From contig JACPVF010000007.1 of the NCBI GenBank assembly GCA_016191845.1, positions 248,001 to 312,000 on the forward strand: 64,000 nt of DNA, given 5' to 3'. Positions within the stretch are counted from its first letter, which is position 1. Every line of letters starts with the position of its first letter. This stretch comes from Chloroflexota bacterium (GTDB taxonomy: Bacteria; Chloroflexota; Anaerolineae; Anaerolineales; Villigracilaceae). The notes beneath the pieces are model-generated. The model searched no databases and was not told the origin of the DNA. It worked only from the letters and a program-made list of their open reading frames with translations. The position numbers and the translations under genes are program-made. Positions 11,395 through 18,900 of the stretch are shown here, piece by piece.

Positions 11395-12579
11395 TCATTC
11401 CCGATTTGTAGGTTCATTACTAACATTATCAGCAACCTCATCATCCTTTTTGTACGGGAAAGTGCCTATAGATTCAGCGATTGCTTCAATTCTTTGAGCA
11501 AATTTTTTGGCACTCTCCATTTTTTTTGATGGGTCATAAAACCAATAGAAAGCTAAAAAGCCGATGCCCCCCAAGAATCCCCAAAATACTCTTGCGGCCG
11601 TAGGAATTAAACTCTGCGGAACAAAAAAAGCCAAGGCAAATCCAAACATCATAAAGAAAAAACCAAAAAAAACTATACTCTGCACTATTATCTTTTGAGC
11701 ATCTACTTTATTAAACTCTTTTCTTATCTTGAACCGAACGAAAATGCCAAGTTTATTGGAATCTTCCCTGGCAATAAGCCAAATAAAAGCAATCAATCCT
11801 AATAAGGGAAGAGCTGTCATCAAATTTATAATGCCAAGTAAAGCGTAAACGGAAGCAGTAGCAAAAAACATTACAACCAACAGAATAAGGGATGCCCAAT
11901 AGTCATGACCAAATTGGGTCCACCAACCTGAACTGAAAATTTTATTCTCTTCTTCTTCTTCCATTTTATTATGAATAAGAAAAGTAGATAATAGTACCAA
12001 CGCCAAAATGAAACCATTAGACCAGGGAGGTAACAGAATAATCTCTAGAAAACTATGTTGAAGTGATTTAGGATTCGATTCTTCAATAAAAAATGTCTTT
12101 TTAGCATTTAAAGATACTTCCTCAACTCCCCCAATTCGCAATATAATGCCGGTAACTCTGGTTTTCGTTTGAGCAATAAAAGACATCCTGCCTGTAGCGA
12201 TTGAATGTGGTTCTATTGCAGGAAATTCGACGCCGCTTACGTACACCTTATTGTCATATAAATTAGGTAAAAGCAATGGAGGATTGTTTGAAGGTGTTGT
12301 AGTAATAAGAAATATCTCAACATCATTCAGTGTCTTATCAGATTCATTTTGAGCATGGATAAATAAAGAGCTCGGACCAGAAGAATAAGAATACCGCGGT
12401 ACACGCGCCCAAACCTGCAGGGAATGCTCCTTTTCAAAAGGAATATTAACAAATTGCTCACCATATAACCCCAACAGATAGTCGAACATCAATAGGTAGT
12501 AGAGTAAAAAAACCGTGATTAAATGCACCAAAGCTGCCGACCAGCTGGATCTAAGTTGTGGAATAGGTAGATTATCCAT
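11395..12579 (-). CDS. polytopic membrane protein, unknown function
   Basis: Protein of 394 residues that I do not recognise. It has one hydrophobic segment near residues 13-36, then about 150 residues predicted outside the membrane, then roughly five further segments between 188 and 352 (for example the FFGFFFMMFGFALAFF stretch), and a short polar tail. ATG 12579 follows GAGG with good spacing. It is the last gene of an AT-rich minus-strand cassette with two lipoproteins and another membrane protein, so it may be part of one envelope complex. A-run-rich codons and low GC set the cassette apart from its neighbours. Confidence 0.6.
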   Translation of the reverse strand: MDNLPIPQLRSSWSAALVHLITVFLLYYLLMFDYLLGLYGEQFVNIPFEKEHSLQVWARVPRYSYSSGPSSLFIHAQNESDKTLNDVEIFLITTTPSNNPPLLLPNLYDNKVYVSGVEFPAIEPHSIATGRMSFIAQTKTRVTGIILRIGGVEEVSLNAKKTFFIEESNPKSLQHSFLEIILLPPWSNGFILALVLLSTFLIHNKMEEEEENKIFSSGWWTQFGHDYWASLILLVVMFFATASVYALLGIINLMTALPLLGLIAFIWLIAREDSNKLGIFVRFKIRKEFNKVDAQKIIVQSIVFFGFFFMMFGFALAFFVPQSLIPTAARVFWGFLGGIGFLAFYWFYDPSKKMESAKKFAQRIEAIAESIGTFPYKKDDEVADNVSNEPTNRE

Positions 12580-12619
12580 TTTGACCTCAATTTATTGTTA
12601 TTTCAGAAACAGGTTCACA

Positions 12620-14449
12620 TCACTGACAACCTTTTTCCATTTGATTCACATCGCAATACAAACTTTCAACCTCTGTATTTTCATCCCCCTCCCACACAAA
12701 GATCAATTGGGTAAACCCACAGGTCGATACTATGTAGTTATAAGCATGAAGTGTATAAATGTAATTTTGAGGAGATTGCTCTTCAAATGAGATGCATGCA
12801 CTCTCACCAGACGGAGCGTCTGACGGCATGCATCCCCCTTCATGTATTTGAACTTTGTAAAATTCTTTTCCGCTTTCACTCGTCAATGTATTTGGACATA
12901 ATCCATTTCCACGATCAGATAATTCTTGAGGAGAATAAATAGTAACTAGATAAACGTCTGGGTGAGAGGCGACATAAGAAAAGCTAAAACTTCTATTTAC
13001 TATCTCCTGTGGGAGCGAAGGTGTAGCTAGTGATTTGGGGGTGAAAATAAACACAGCCTTAAGCTTTACAGGCAGATTTGTTACAGCTCCTTCCCAAGTC
13101 GGACCCGTATTTAAATGTGTCCCAAATTTAATCGTTAGATTGACGGTTTGACCCAACTCATGAGATTGAGGGTTCCATCTATTTTCTCCGAATAGAGCAT
13201 CACCGCTGGAGCATAAATAATTTAAATCATCACAAGAGAGGGCTGTTAGGGGGCCACCACCAACTTCTTGTATCTCCATCGTAAAACAATTCGCCCTATT
13301 CCCCAGATCCTTACCAAGTAAAAGATCTCGCACCTCAAACTGAAGATCAACCGTATAGTTATTGACAATCTTGACCGCACCACCATCTTTTAATTGCATC
13401 TTCATCTCTAGGTCTTGAAAAGTTTGAGGTCGCACAAGAAGGACCCAAGTATTAGTTGGAGGAAGAGAAATAATTCTATATAGGTGCGCAGGGCACAACG
13501 GCAAGGCTTTGATGTCGTCTGGAAAGTCTTCGCCGGAAGTCAATGATTTACTCCACGTCTTAAGATCATCAGAGATCGCCAATTTCTGACTAGCATCAGC
13601 ACTCCAGTATGAAAAGGTTACTGATGTGTCATAACCAGCAATAGATATCAAATCTTGATTATCAGCAGGTAAAAAAAGTCTCGTATCTGAAGGAAAAAAA
13701 TCCAACAGTCTATCAAAAAGTTGCCTGGCCACGATGCTTAAATCATCAAAAACTTTTATGTCCTCGCGAAAGCCAAATAGGTTTTCCCAATCATTATAAT
13801 TTTTGGTACAAAGCAATGCAATCAGAATAATCAGATTTGGATCCCTGTGATCTGATGTTTGTTTTTTTAGTTCTTCGTACACGGCATCATGCGAAGAATT
13901 AGGTGTAAAAGTGCCATCCGTAATAACGACAAGATAACGCCTCTCCGCTGGTTGTGCATACATATCATTCAGCGCACCCCTAATACCTTTTTGAAAGTCA
14001 GTATTATCATGAAACATTTGAGGTGAAGCAATGCGAATTGATGTACTAACAATAGTCGGAGGAACAACAGTCATATAATCGTTAGCAAAAGCCCCAACGC
14101 CTACAAACAATCTCTGGGAATAGGATGATTGAATCGAAGCGCGAAAGACCTTTTCGATCATAAATCTCACGAAATCCCATCTTTGTTCACCCAATGCTCC
14201 ACAACCTTTGTTCTCATGCACAGAATCAGACTCGTCAATTAAGAATTCGACCTGAGTAATTGGTAAGCTTAAAGCTTCCATAGGCATTAGTGAAACTATA
14301 ATTGGGTCTTGCTCTTTTTGGGAAATATTTGGAAAAGATGTAGGAGTTGGAGACGGTGGCAACGTACTACATGACACAACTAATAAAACAGACAATACAA
14401 TTTGTACCAATATGTTCTTTTGGCATAGATGATCCCTTCTTTTTTTCAC
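12620..14449 (-). CDS. von Willebrand A domain lipoprotein
   Basis: Predicted lipoprotein of 609 residues. A hydrophobic stretch ends in lipobox VVSC near residue 27, followed by a Pro/Thr-rich linker (LPPSPTPTSFP). From about residue 65 to 240 there is a vWA domain. VEFLIDESDS supplies the metal-binding DxSxS, TDGT follows YLVVI as the later metal-site loop, and many Ser/Thr positions agree with an adhesion-type fold. The C-terminal 350 residues look beta-rich and contain paired cysteines but no family I can name. The best start is GTG 14449, with GGGAG nine bases before. It lies 38 bases downstream of the 14488-15525 membrane gene, so it is probably in the same transcript. Role inferred: metal-dependent contact at the cell surface. 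Confidence 0.7.
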   Translation of the reverse strand: MKKRRDHLCQKNILVQIVLSVLLVVSCSTLPPSPTPTSFPNISQKEQDPIIVSLMPMEALSLPITQVEFLIDESDSVHENKGCGALGEQRWDFVRFMIEKVFRASIQSSYSQRLFVGVGAFANDYMTVVPPTIVSTSIRIASPQMFHDNTDFQKGIRGALNDMYAQPAERRYLVVITDGTFTPNSSHDAVYEELKKQTSDHRDPNLIILIALLCTKNYNDWENLFGFREDIKVFDDLSIVARQLFDRLLDFFPSDTRLFLPADNQDLISIAGYDTSVTFSYWSADASQKLAISDDLKTWSKSLTSGEDFPDDIKALPLCPAHLYRIISLPPTNTWVLLVRPQTFQDLEMKMQLKDGGAVKIVNNYTVDLQFEVRDLLLGKDLGNRANCFTMEIQEVGGGPLTALSCDDLNYLCSSGDALFGENRWNPQSHELGQTVNLTIKFGTHLNTGPTWEGAVTNLPVKLKAVFIFTPKSLATPSLPQEIVNRSFSFSYVASHPDVYLVTIYSPQELSDRGNGLCPNTLTSESGKEFYKVQIHEGGCMPSDAPSGESACISFEEQSPQNYIYTLHAYNYIVSTCGFTQLIFVWEGDENTEVESLYCDVNQMEKGCQ

Positions 14450-14487
14450 AACAATATATCTCCCTTTTCGATGAAGTTCTCACAATA

Positions 14488-15525
14488 TTAAGGTTTACCC
14501 TCAGGTTTATTAGCTTCTGTTCTACTACCCACAAAGATAGTTGCAATCAATCGGAATGGCAGCAATACTGCATGTATTGGGGTCGAGATAAACCACTGCA
14601 AAATATCGAACACAATATAGATCACCCTATAGACCAAGTCAAAGATAAATGGAACCAGGGTGCCCAATATCGTCACGCCATAGTCTAGCAGATACAAAAG
14701 TCCGATAAGGATCCAACCAATCAGCAGGAATAAAACCAAGACGCCACGCATCGCTTCGAAAAAAGTAATCGCAGCAGCAAGAGCACTATTTATAGGCACC
14801 AGGCCAAACAAAACCCAGTTGAGCAAGCCATCCAAAAATGGATTTGATTCCAATCTGCCCAACTCTATCAGTCTAAATAATGCCCAGGCGATTAGGGTAA
14901 GAAAAGAAAGTAACGTTACTAAAAGTGCTATCCCTAAAGCTAGTGCTTTAGTCTGCGCATCGCGTTCAGACCACGGTGTAAACTCGCTCCTATCGCTTCG
15001 CATTTCAAATACCAGGGCCAGGCCAATAATCAGAGCAAGCAGTGAGCCGCCAAAGACAGCAAAATCAAACCTTCCCAGCAAGTCTGGTAAAGTTCCAGCC
15101 CACAAATTCAAAACGACTAGAGTATTTGCCACCGCAATCGCATCTGCCAGTACAAAGAATGAAAAACAACCCAACAGTAGGAGAAAACCTAACGTTCTAA
15201 AAGGATGATCTTTGCTATAAATCAGGCTGGCTAATTTAGTAAACCAGTTAGAGACAACGACAATAACATCAGCAAAGGGCTTCCGCAAAGTATCGCGAAA
15301 TCCATTAGCGCTATCTTCAATCAAGCTCCTTGGATAGAATGGCACATTATTTGGTTCAGAGTCTTTTTTAAAGATGACAGGCTTGACGACCAACTTTCCA
15401 AGCCTTTCCAAGAGAGGTCGCCAACGCTCGACCCATGCTATACAAATAAAAAAACAAACAGCAAGAACCACCCAAAAGGCCTGGGCATTGAGAAGATTAT
15501 AGAAAAACTCTGCCATGTTATTCAT
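14488..15525 (-). CDS. polytopic membrane protein of the vWA cassette
   Basis: Protein of 345 residues with a hydrophobic segment near residues 14-32, a cytoplasmic or periplasmic stretch to about 108, then around six membrane segments. The last of these (FDLVYRVIYIVFDILQWFI region) is followed by a short tail. I recognise no family. Its ATG overlaps the TAA of the upstream lipoprotein gene (TAATG), and AGGAG lies eight bases before it, so the two are translationally coupled. This supports a shared complex with the lipoproteins at 15525-16580 and 12620-14449. Confidence 0.6.
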   Translation of the reverse strand: MNNMAEFFYNLLNAQAFWVVLAVCFFICIAWVERWRPLLERLGKLVVKPVIFKKDSEPNNVPFYPRSLIEDSANGFRDTLRKPFADVIVVVSNWFTKLASLIYSKDHPFRTLGFLLLLGCFSFFVLADAIAVANTLVVLNLWAGTLPDLLGRFDFAVFGGSLLALIIGLALVFEMRSDRSEFTPWSERDAQTKALALGIALLVTLLSFLTLIAWALFRLIELGRLESNPFLDGLLNWVLFGLVPINSALAAAITFFEAMRGVLVLFLLIGWILIGLLYLLDYGVTILGTLVPFIFDLVYRVIYIVFDILQWFISTPIHAVLLPFRLIATIFVGSRTEANKPEGKP

Positions 15526-16580
15526 TATTTATCTCCTATGAAATTGACAAGAAATTCTTCAAGATCATCGCCATTGTGATACTCTACTGTATTTGCGCCG
15601 AAGGCAAGGATCTCATCTGTCCATAAATTTTGGGTATTCACGCAACTCGGTTGAATAATATCTACACACTGAGGCATCACAGCAATAACATCCACGCCTT
15701 TTAGATTAATGGGAAGATCAGGAATTTTGTTTCCAGGGCCAGCATTACGCCAATCTACAAGGTCATCAATTATGATTAAAATACATCGGTCATAATTCTT
15801 ACATTGACTTTCAAAATCCACAGTTACATGTGAAAGACCTTCGTAAACATTATTTATAACAAAAGGTGTCTCTAAAACAGAAACAGTATTACCCCTTTCC
15901 TCTTTTGCCAGGCCTATCTGTGTTGAAATTTCGTTAGCCTCAGCCTGCTTGGTAACGCTCCATTGAGTAGCAGTTACTTTGTAACTATCTTCATAATTCA
16001 TTACTTCACAGTTATATTCAAATGCAAGTTGAGTTTCAGTTGCCTTCTGCGCATCAACCGCCGCCACATACTGATTTTTTGCTACTTGATTAGCAAGCAC
16101 GGCATCTGATTGGGTCGGGGTTGGAATTGGCGTCAGTGTCGAATACAAGAATGGGGTCTCAACAATTTTAGGAGCGTCTAATATCTTAGAGGTATATCTA
16201 TCTAATTTTGCTGCCTCATAACCACGATATCCTAATGAAAAGATAGAATATTGATCGCCAGGGCCAAGCACTTTAGGCAGAAAGGTTTCCGTAAAATCCA
16301 GAGCATTCGAAGCAATTTGTCCATTTAGCAATTCAAGATGATCGGTCGCTAAAAAAGGATCGTACAGCACAACAATGAAAGTGTGTGAAATACTCAGATC
16401 TTCCAATGAATTAAGATCAGTATTTGATAAACATATACGAGGTGTTGGAGATGGTGTTACTGGAGTTGCTGTAATACCTGTTACCGTTGCGCCTATGTTA
16501 CAGCCAGAAATGATAAGGCTCAAAATGATCACGCCCAGCATAGAAGAAAGAATTATTTTTGAAAAAAATTTATATTGCAT
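15525..16580 (-). CDS. lipoprotein, possible degenerate vWA-like fold
   Basis: Predicted lipoprotein of 351 residues. The signal peptide ends in lipobox ISGC, followed by a linker with repeated Thr-Pro (TATPVTPSPTP). The mature part starts with HTFIVVLYDPF and later has RCILIIIDDLVDW, alternating hydrophobic strands with acidic ends that recall a Rossmann or vWA-like sheet, but a full metal site is not visible. A central segment (about 165-215) is rich in Glu, Ala and Gln and may be helical. The frame opens with TTG 16583, but ATG 16580 lies eight bases from GGGAG and is preferred. It is the first gene of the four-gene AT-rich cassette. Confidence 0.6.
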   Translation of the reverse strand: MQYKFFSKIILSSMLGVIILSLIISGCNIGATVTGITATPVTPSPTPRICLSNTDLNSLEDLSISHTFIVVLYDPFLATDHLELLNGQIASNALDFTETFLPKVLGPGDQYSIFSLGYRGYEAAKLDRYTSKILDAPKIVETPFLYSTLTPIPTPTQSDAVLANQVAKNQYVAAVDAQKATETQLAFEYNCEVMNYEDSYKVTATQWSVTKQAEANEISTQIGLAKEERGNTVSVLETPFVINNVYEGLSHVTVDFESQCKNYDRCILIIIDDLVDWRNAGPGNKIPDLPINLKGVDVIAVMPQCVDIIQPSCVNTQNLWTDEILAFGANTVEYHNGDDLEEFLVNFIGDK

Positions 16581-16942
16581 CAATTTTTCTCCCTAATCAG
16601 AGAATATGGTCCTTGCATAAATATGCACTTTCAAAACAATTTCTCATACGACTTATCTTTTCTGTAGAAAAAGGTAAGTCACCTAACATTTGTCATATCG
16701 GTCAGGATGAGTATTGCATAATTACCCATCCTGACCACGAACAATTCCTACCCCCTTGGCGCCCCCATACCAAGACCCCGCATAATACCTAGTGAATAAA
16801 CTATGAATAGTTTATGTGAAACACATACATACAACAATAGACTGATGTTTGTTCTGTATAGACATTTGTACTTATGACTACAAAGGGTCTTGCGGTCATT
16901 TTCTTTTTTTGCTACCCTAGTAGTGATAAACAAAGGAGTGGC
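16581..16942. other. divergent intergenic region before the comA-like gene
   Basis: A 362-base AT-rich gap between a minus-strand lipoprotein gene and the plus-strand response regulator. It must hold divergent promoters, but I see no clear -35/-10 pair. The only strong structure is the inverted repeat at 16700-16736. The ribosome site AAAGGAG at 16933-16939 serves the ATG at 16943. No convincing small gene is present. Confidence 0.5.
16700..16736. repeat. inverted repeat upstream of the comA-like gene
   Basis: GGTCAGGATG (16700-16709) and CATCCTGACC (16727-16736) form a perfect 10-bp dyad separated by 17 bases. There is no T-run on either side, so an operator or an RNA structure is as likely as a terminator. 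Confidence 0.5.
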
Positions 16943-17662
16943 ATGACTATCCCAAAAATACGCGTGACAATTGTCGACGATCATCAAAGCATTGTGGATG
17001 GGTATCGTTTTCGCCTGCACAACTTTTCACAAGTCGAGGTTGTGGCTGCCGTCAGCTACGGGGACAATCTGGAACCAGCTTTAAAGTCTCATCCCACAGA
17101 TGTTTTGCTGTTGGATGTCAACGTCCCCACGTCTCCCGAAAACCCCAACCAATACCCCGTCTTGCACATGGTGCCCAGCCTGCTGCAGCAATATCCAGAC
17201 ATGGATATTCTTATGATCAGCATGCACAGCGAACGCAGCCTAGTCCGCGCCGTCATGGAGGCGGGAGCAAGCGGCTACATCCTCAAAGATGACAGCCAGG
17301 CCATTCAGGAATTGGGAAGCATCATTCTACTGGTAGCAAATGGCGGAATCTATTTAAGCGAGAAAGTGCGTCACAACTTGTTCAAATCCTCTACAGACAA
17401 AGAAGAAATCGCCCTGTCTACTCGTCAGAAGGAAGTCATCTCACTTTCGGCGGCCTACCCCAACAACACCACGCACGAACTGGCGGAGAAGATGCGGGTG
17501 GCCAACTCCACGGTGAGAAATCTGCTCTCGGGCGCCTACCTGAAACTGGGCGTCAACAACCGTGCGGCCGCCATTGCCAAGAGCCGTCAGATGGGAATCA
17601 TTCCAAGCGAGACAACCGACGTCACTCTGCCCATTCCCAAGAAGAAAGAAAAATCGAATTAA
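16943..17662 (+). CDS. LuxR/NarL response regulator, ComA-like
   Basis: Response regulator of 239 residues. The receiver domain has the acidic pair in VTIVDDHQS (residues 12-13) and phospho-acceptor Asp58 in LLLDVNVP. Ser95 (in MISMHS) and the lysine of YILKDDS complete the switch. A LuxR-type helix-turn-helix occupies about residues 160-215, with LSTRQKEV and STVRNLLSGAYLKLGV. The open frame begins at 16874, but ATG 16943 has AAAGGAG four bases away. Its stop codon overlaps the stop of the convergent isoprenyl-synthase gene by four bases. The neighbours (isoprenyl transferase, Trp-containing peptide, PDZ/HisKA_3 kinase) make it the likely ComA equivalent, phosphorylated by the 18901-21147 kinase. 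Target promoters are unknown. Confidence 0.85.
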   Translation: MTIPKIRVTIVDDHQSIVDGYRFRLHNFSQVEVVAAVSYGDNLEPALKSHPTDVLLLDVNVPTSPENPNQYPVLHMVPSLLQQYPDMDILMISMHSERSLVRAVMEAGASGYILKDDSQAIQELGSIILLVANGGIYLSEKVRHNLFKSSTDKEEIALSTRQKEVISLSAAYPNNTTHELAEKMRVANSTVRNLLSGAYLKLGVNNRAAAIAKSRQMGIIPSETTDVTLPIPKKKEKSN

Positions 17663-18585
17663 TCCTGACAGCTCGCCAGAAGCGTTTGAACGGGAGCAGT
17701 CACAGACTCCAACAGAGTCACCAATGGCTCACGATCAGCAAGGGGCAATCCTGCCAGAATATCCTGGGCCATCTGGTTGCGTGACAGGATGTGATCGACA
17801 CAATAGCTGACCGCTCCGCAACTGAGGAGGATTTCCTGAGCCTTCTGCAAAGCCCCGGGAACCTCGATTTGGCTCAACAACTCGAGGAAACGCGCCTGAT
17901 GTGGATGTCTGACCGTCACCGCAAACAGGATTGGCAAGGAGCGACGCCCTTGCAACCAATCTGGGTTAGCGGGTATTTCCATGGCATCATGCAAATCATC
18001 ATGCACCTGAACTGTCTCACCATACACACATCCCAGGCGCCCCGCCTCCCGAGCTACCTGCAAAGAAGCTCCGCCTGCTAGGGCTCCAAGATATAACGAT
18101 GCGCCAAAAAACGGGGAACTCTTAGCATGTGTCACCCGCCAATACTCCTCCTCATCCAATGGCAAATGGACATCCAGAAACTGTCCCCAAGCTGTGGAAA
18201 GAAACATTGCATTGAAACGGAAGGCCACTTCTCCACGTGCAATTGGCTCGTCCACTGCCCGTTCGAGTGCAGATAAAGCCGCAGACTGGAAAGCACAAGC
18301 CAGGTCCGAGATGATCGGCATACCCAGGCGGTGATGTGCGCCACGCGGGTCAGAATCCAACATATCGTCCACTAACAGAATGCTGATGTGTGCACAAGCC
18401 ACAGCCGTCATGGCAGGGACAGCCCGCTCCAGGCTTCCGCCCACTGCCTGACAGGCACGCAGTGGTAAATTCCAATGGACGGGCCGACGGGCGGCAGCAC
18501 GACGATACAGGTCTTGCATATCCTGCCAGACTGAAACGACCGGCAAAGACAGGAAGAAATCCAGGGATTGTTGATAAATATCCAT
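17659..18585 (-). CDS. isoprenyl diphosphate synthase fold protein, ComQ-like
   Basis: Protein of 308 residues with the all-helical trans-isoprenyl diphosphate synthase fold. Both Asp-rich motifs are intact: DDMLD at residues 73-77 and DDLHD at 196-200, suggesting Mg-dependent binding of an allylic diphosphate. Length agrees with ComQ (near 300). The frame opens at GTG 18627, inside a hairpin, but ATG 18585 has GGAG six bases upstream and is preferred. It lies 57 bases downstream of a 48-codon peptide gene on the same strand and next to a two-component pair. I infer that it prenylates a Trp of that peptide, as ComQ does. Against this, the motifs alone also fit an ordinary farnesyl or geranylgeranyl diphosphate synthase. 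Confidence 0.75.
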   Translation of the reverse strand: MDIYQQSLDFFLSLPVVSVWQDMQDLYRRAAARRPVHWNLPLRACQAVGGSLERAVPAMTAVACAHISILLVDDMLDSDPRGAHHRLGMPIISDLACAFQSAALSALERAVDEPIARGEVAFRFNAMFLSTAWGQFLDVHLPLDEEEYWRVTHAKSSPFFGASLYLGALAGGASLQVAREAGRLGCVYGETVQVHDDLHDAMEIPANPDWLQGRRSLPILFAVTVRHPHQARFLELLSQIEVPGALQKAQEILLSCGAVSYCVDHILSRNQMAQDILAGLPLADREPLVTLLESVTAPVQTLLASCQD

Positions 18586-18597
18586 GATTGTCTCCAT

Positions 18598-18629
18598 CTG
18601 TGTCGGACGGGAAAACCCGTCCGACACAG
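18598..18629. repeat. perfect hairpin between peptide gene and ComQ-like gene
   Basis: A perfect 14-bp GC-rich stem (18598-18611 with 18616-18629) closes a four-base loop. On the minus strand it begins 13 bases after the peptide stop and ends just before the ribosome site of the ComQ-like gene. No T-run follows, so it looks less like a full terminator than like an attenuator or RNA-stabilising structure, which could give more peptide than enzyme. Confidence 0.7.
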
Positions 18630-18642
18630 TGTTATTTGTGGA

Positions 18643-18789
18643 TCAGTCCTGGGACATGTCCCAGAGCATCCAGGTGGAGTCGCGCGTGGCATCCATGATC
18701 TGGGTGCGGCTGGCCCGGGACAGGGCCGTGAGCAGATTGGCGCTGTCGCTGGCAGAAATCTGTTCGTAAAAAGCTTGCATTGCTGACAT
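18643..18789 (-). CDS. 48-residue peptide, putative ComX-like pheromone precursor
   Basis: A small gene of 48 codons plus TGA, beginning MSAMQAFYEQ and ending RDSTWMLWDMSQD. AGGAG (796-800 of the 18,000s) lies six bases before ATG 18789, a textbook ribosome site, so I consider it real despite its size. Trp40 and Trp43 lie near the C-terminus. Bacillus ComX precursors are about 55 residues long, with the prenylated Trp within the last few residues. The N-terminal part is polar and helical (ISASDSANLLTALSRAS) and recalls short RiPP leader peptides. It is immediately upstream of the ComQ-like gene and divergent from the receptor-kinase gene. I infer a secreted, prenylated signal peptide. Alternatives are a prenylated RiPP with another role or an unrelated small protein. 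Confidence 0.7.
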   Translation of the reverse strand: MSAMQAFYEQISASDSANLLTALSRASRTQIMDATRDSTWMLWDMSQD

Positions 18790-18900
18790 GGAAATCTCCT
18801 TTTTGGGTTAGGTGGATACAACAATAGGACAGAAAGGGACTGTTTGTTTTACGCTATAATGAAACCACCTCCTTTCACAACTCATACATAGTGGTTTGCC
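18790..18900. promoter_or_regulatory. divergent promoter region of comX-like and comP-like genes
   Basis: A 111-base gap between two genes reading away from each other. For the plus strand, TATAAT at 18855-18860 is a good -10, without a clear -35, and would place the kinase mRNA start about 34 bases before its ATG. The kinase ribosome site is poor (only GTGG). For the minus strand, TTGTGA...TATAGC is a weak candidate. The plus strand at 18864-18873 reads CACCTCCTTT, identical to the 3' tail of 16S rRNA, an oddity noted in the findings. Confidence 0.55.

Noticed and set aside
18598-18629. Hairpin as a full terminator after the peptide gene
   Set aside because: There is no T-run on the minus strand after the stem and the enzyme gene begins at once, so I list it as an attenuator-type repeat.
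18408-18824. 138-codon minus-strand frame over the peptide gene
   Set aside because: It is Pro/Arg/Cys-rich and in another frame, cuts through the ComQ-like gene, and lacks a ribosome site. The 48-codon frame with AGGAG is preferred.
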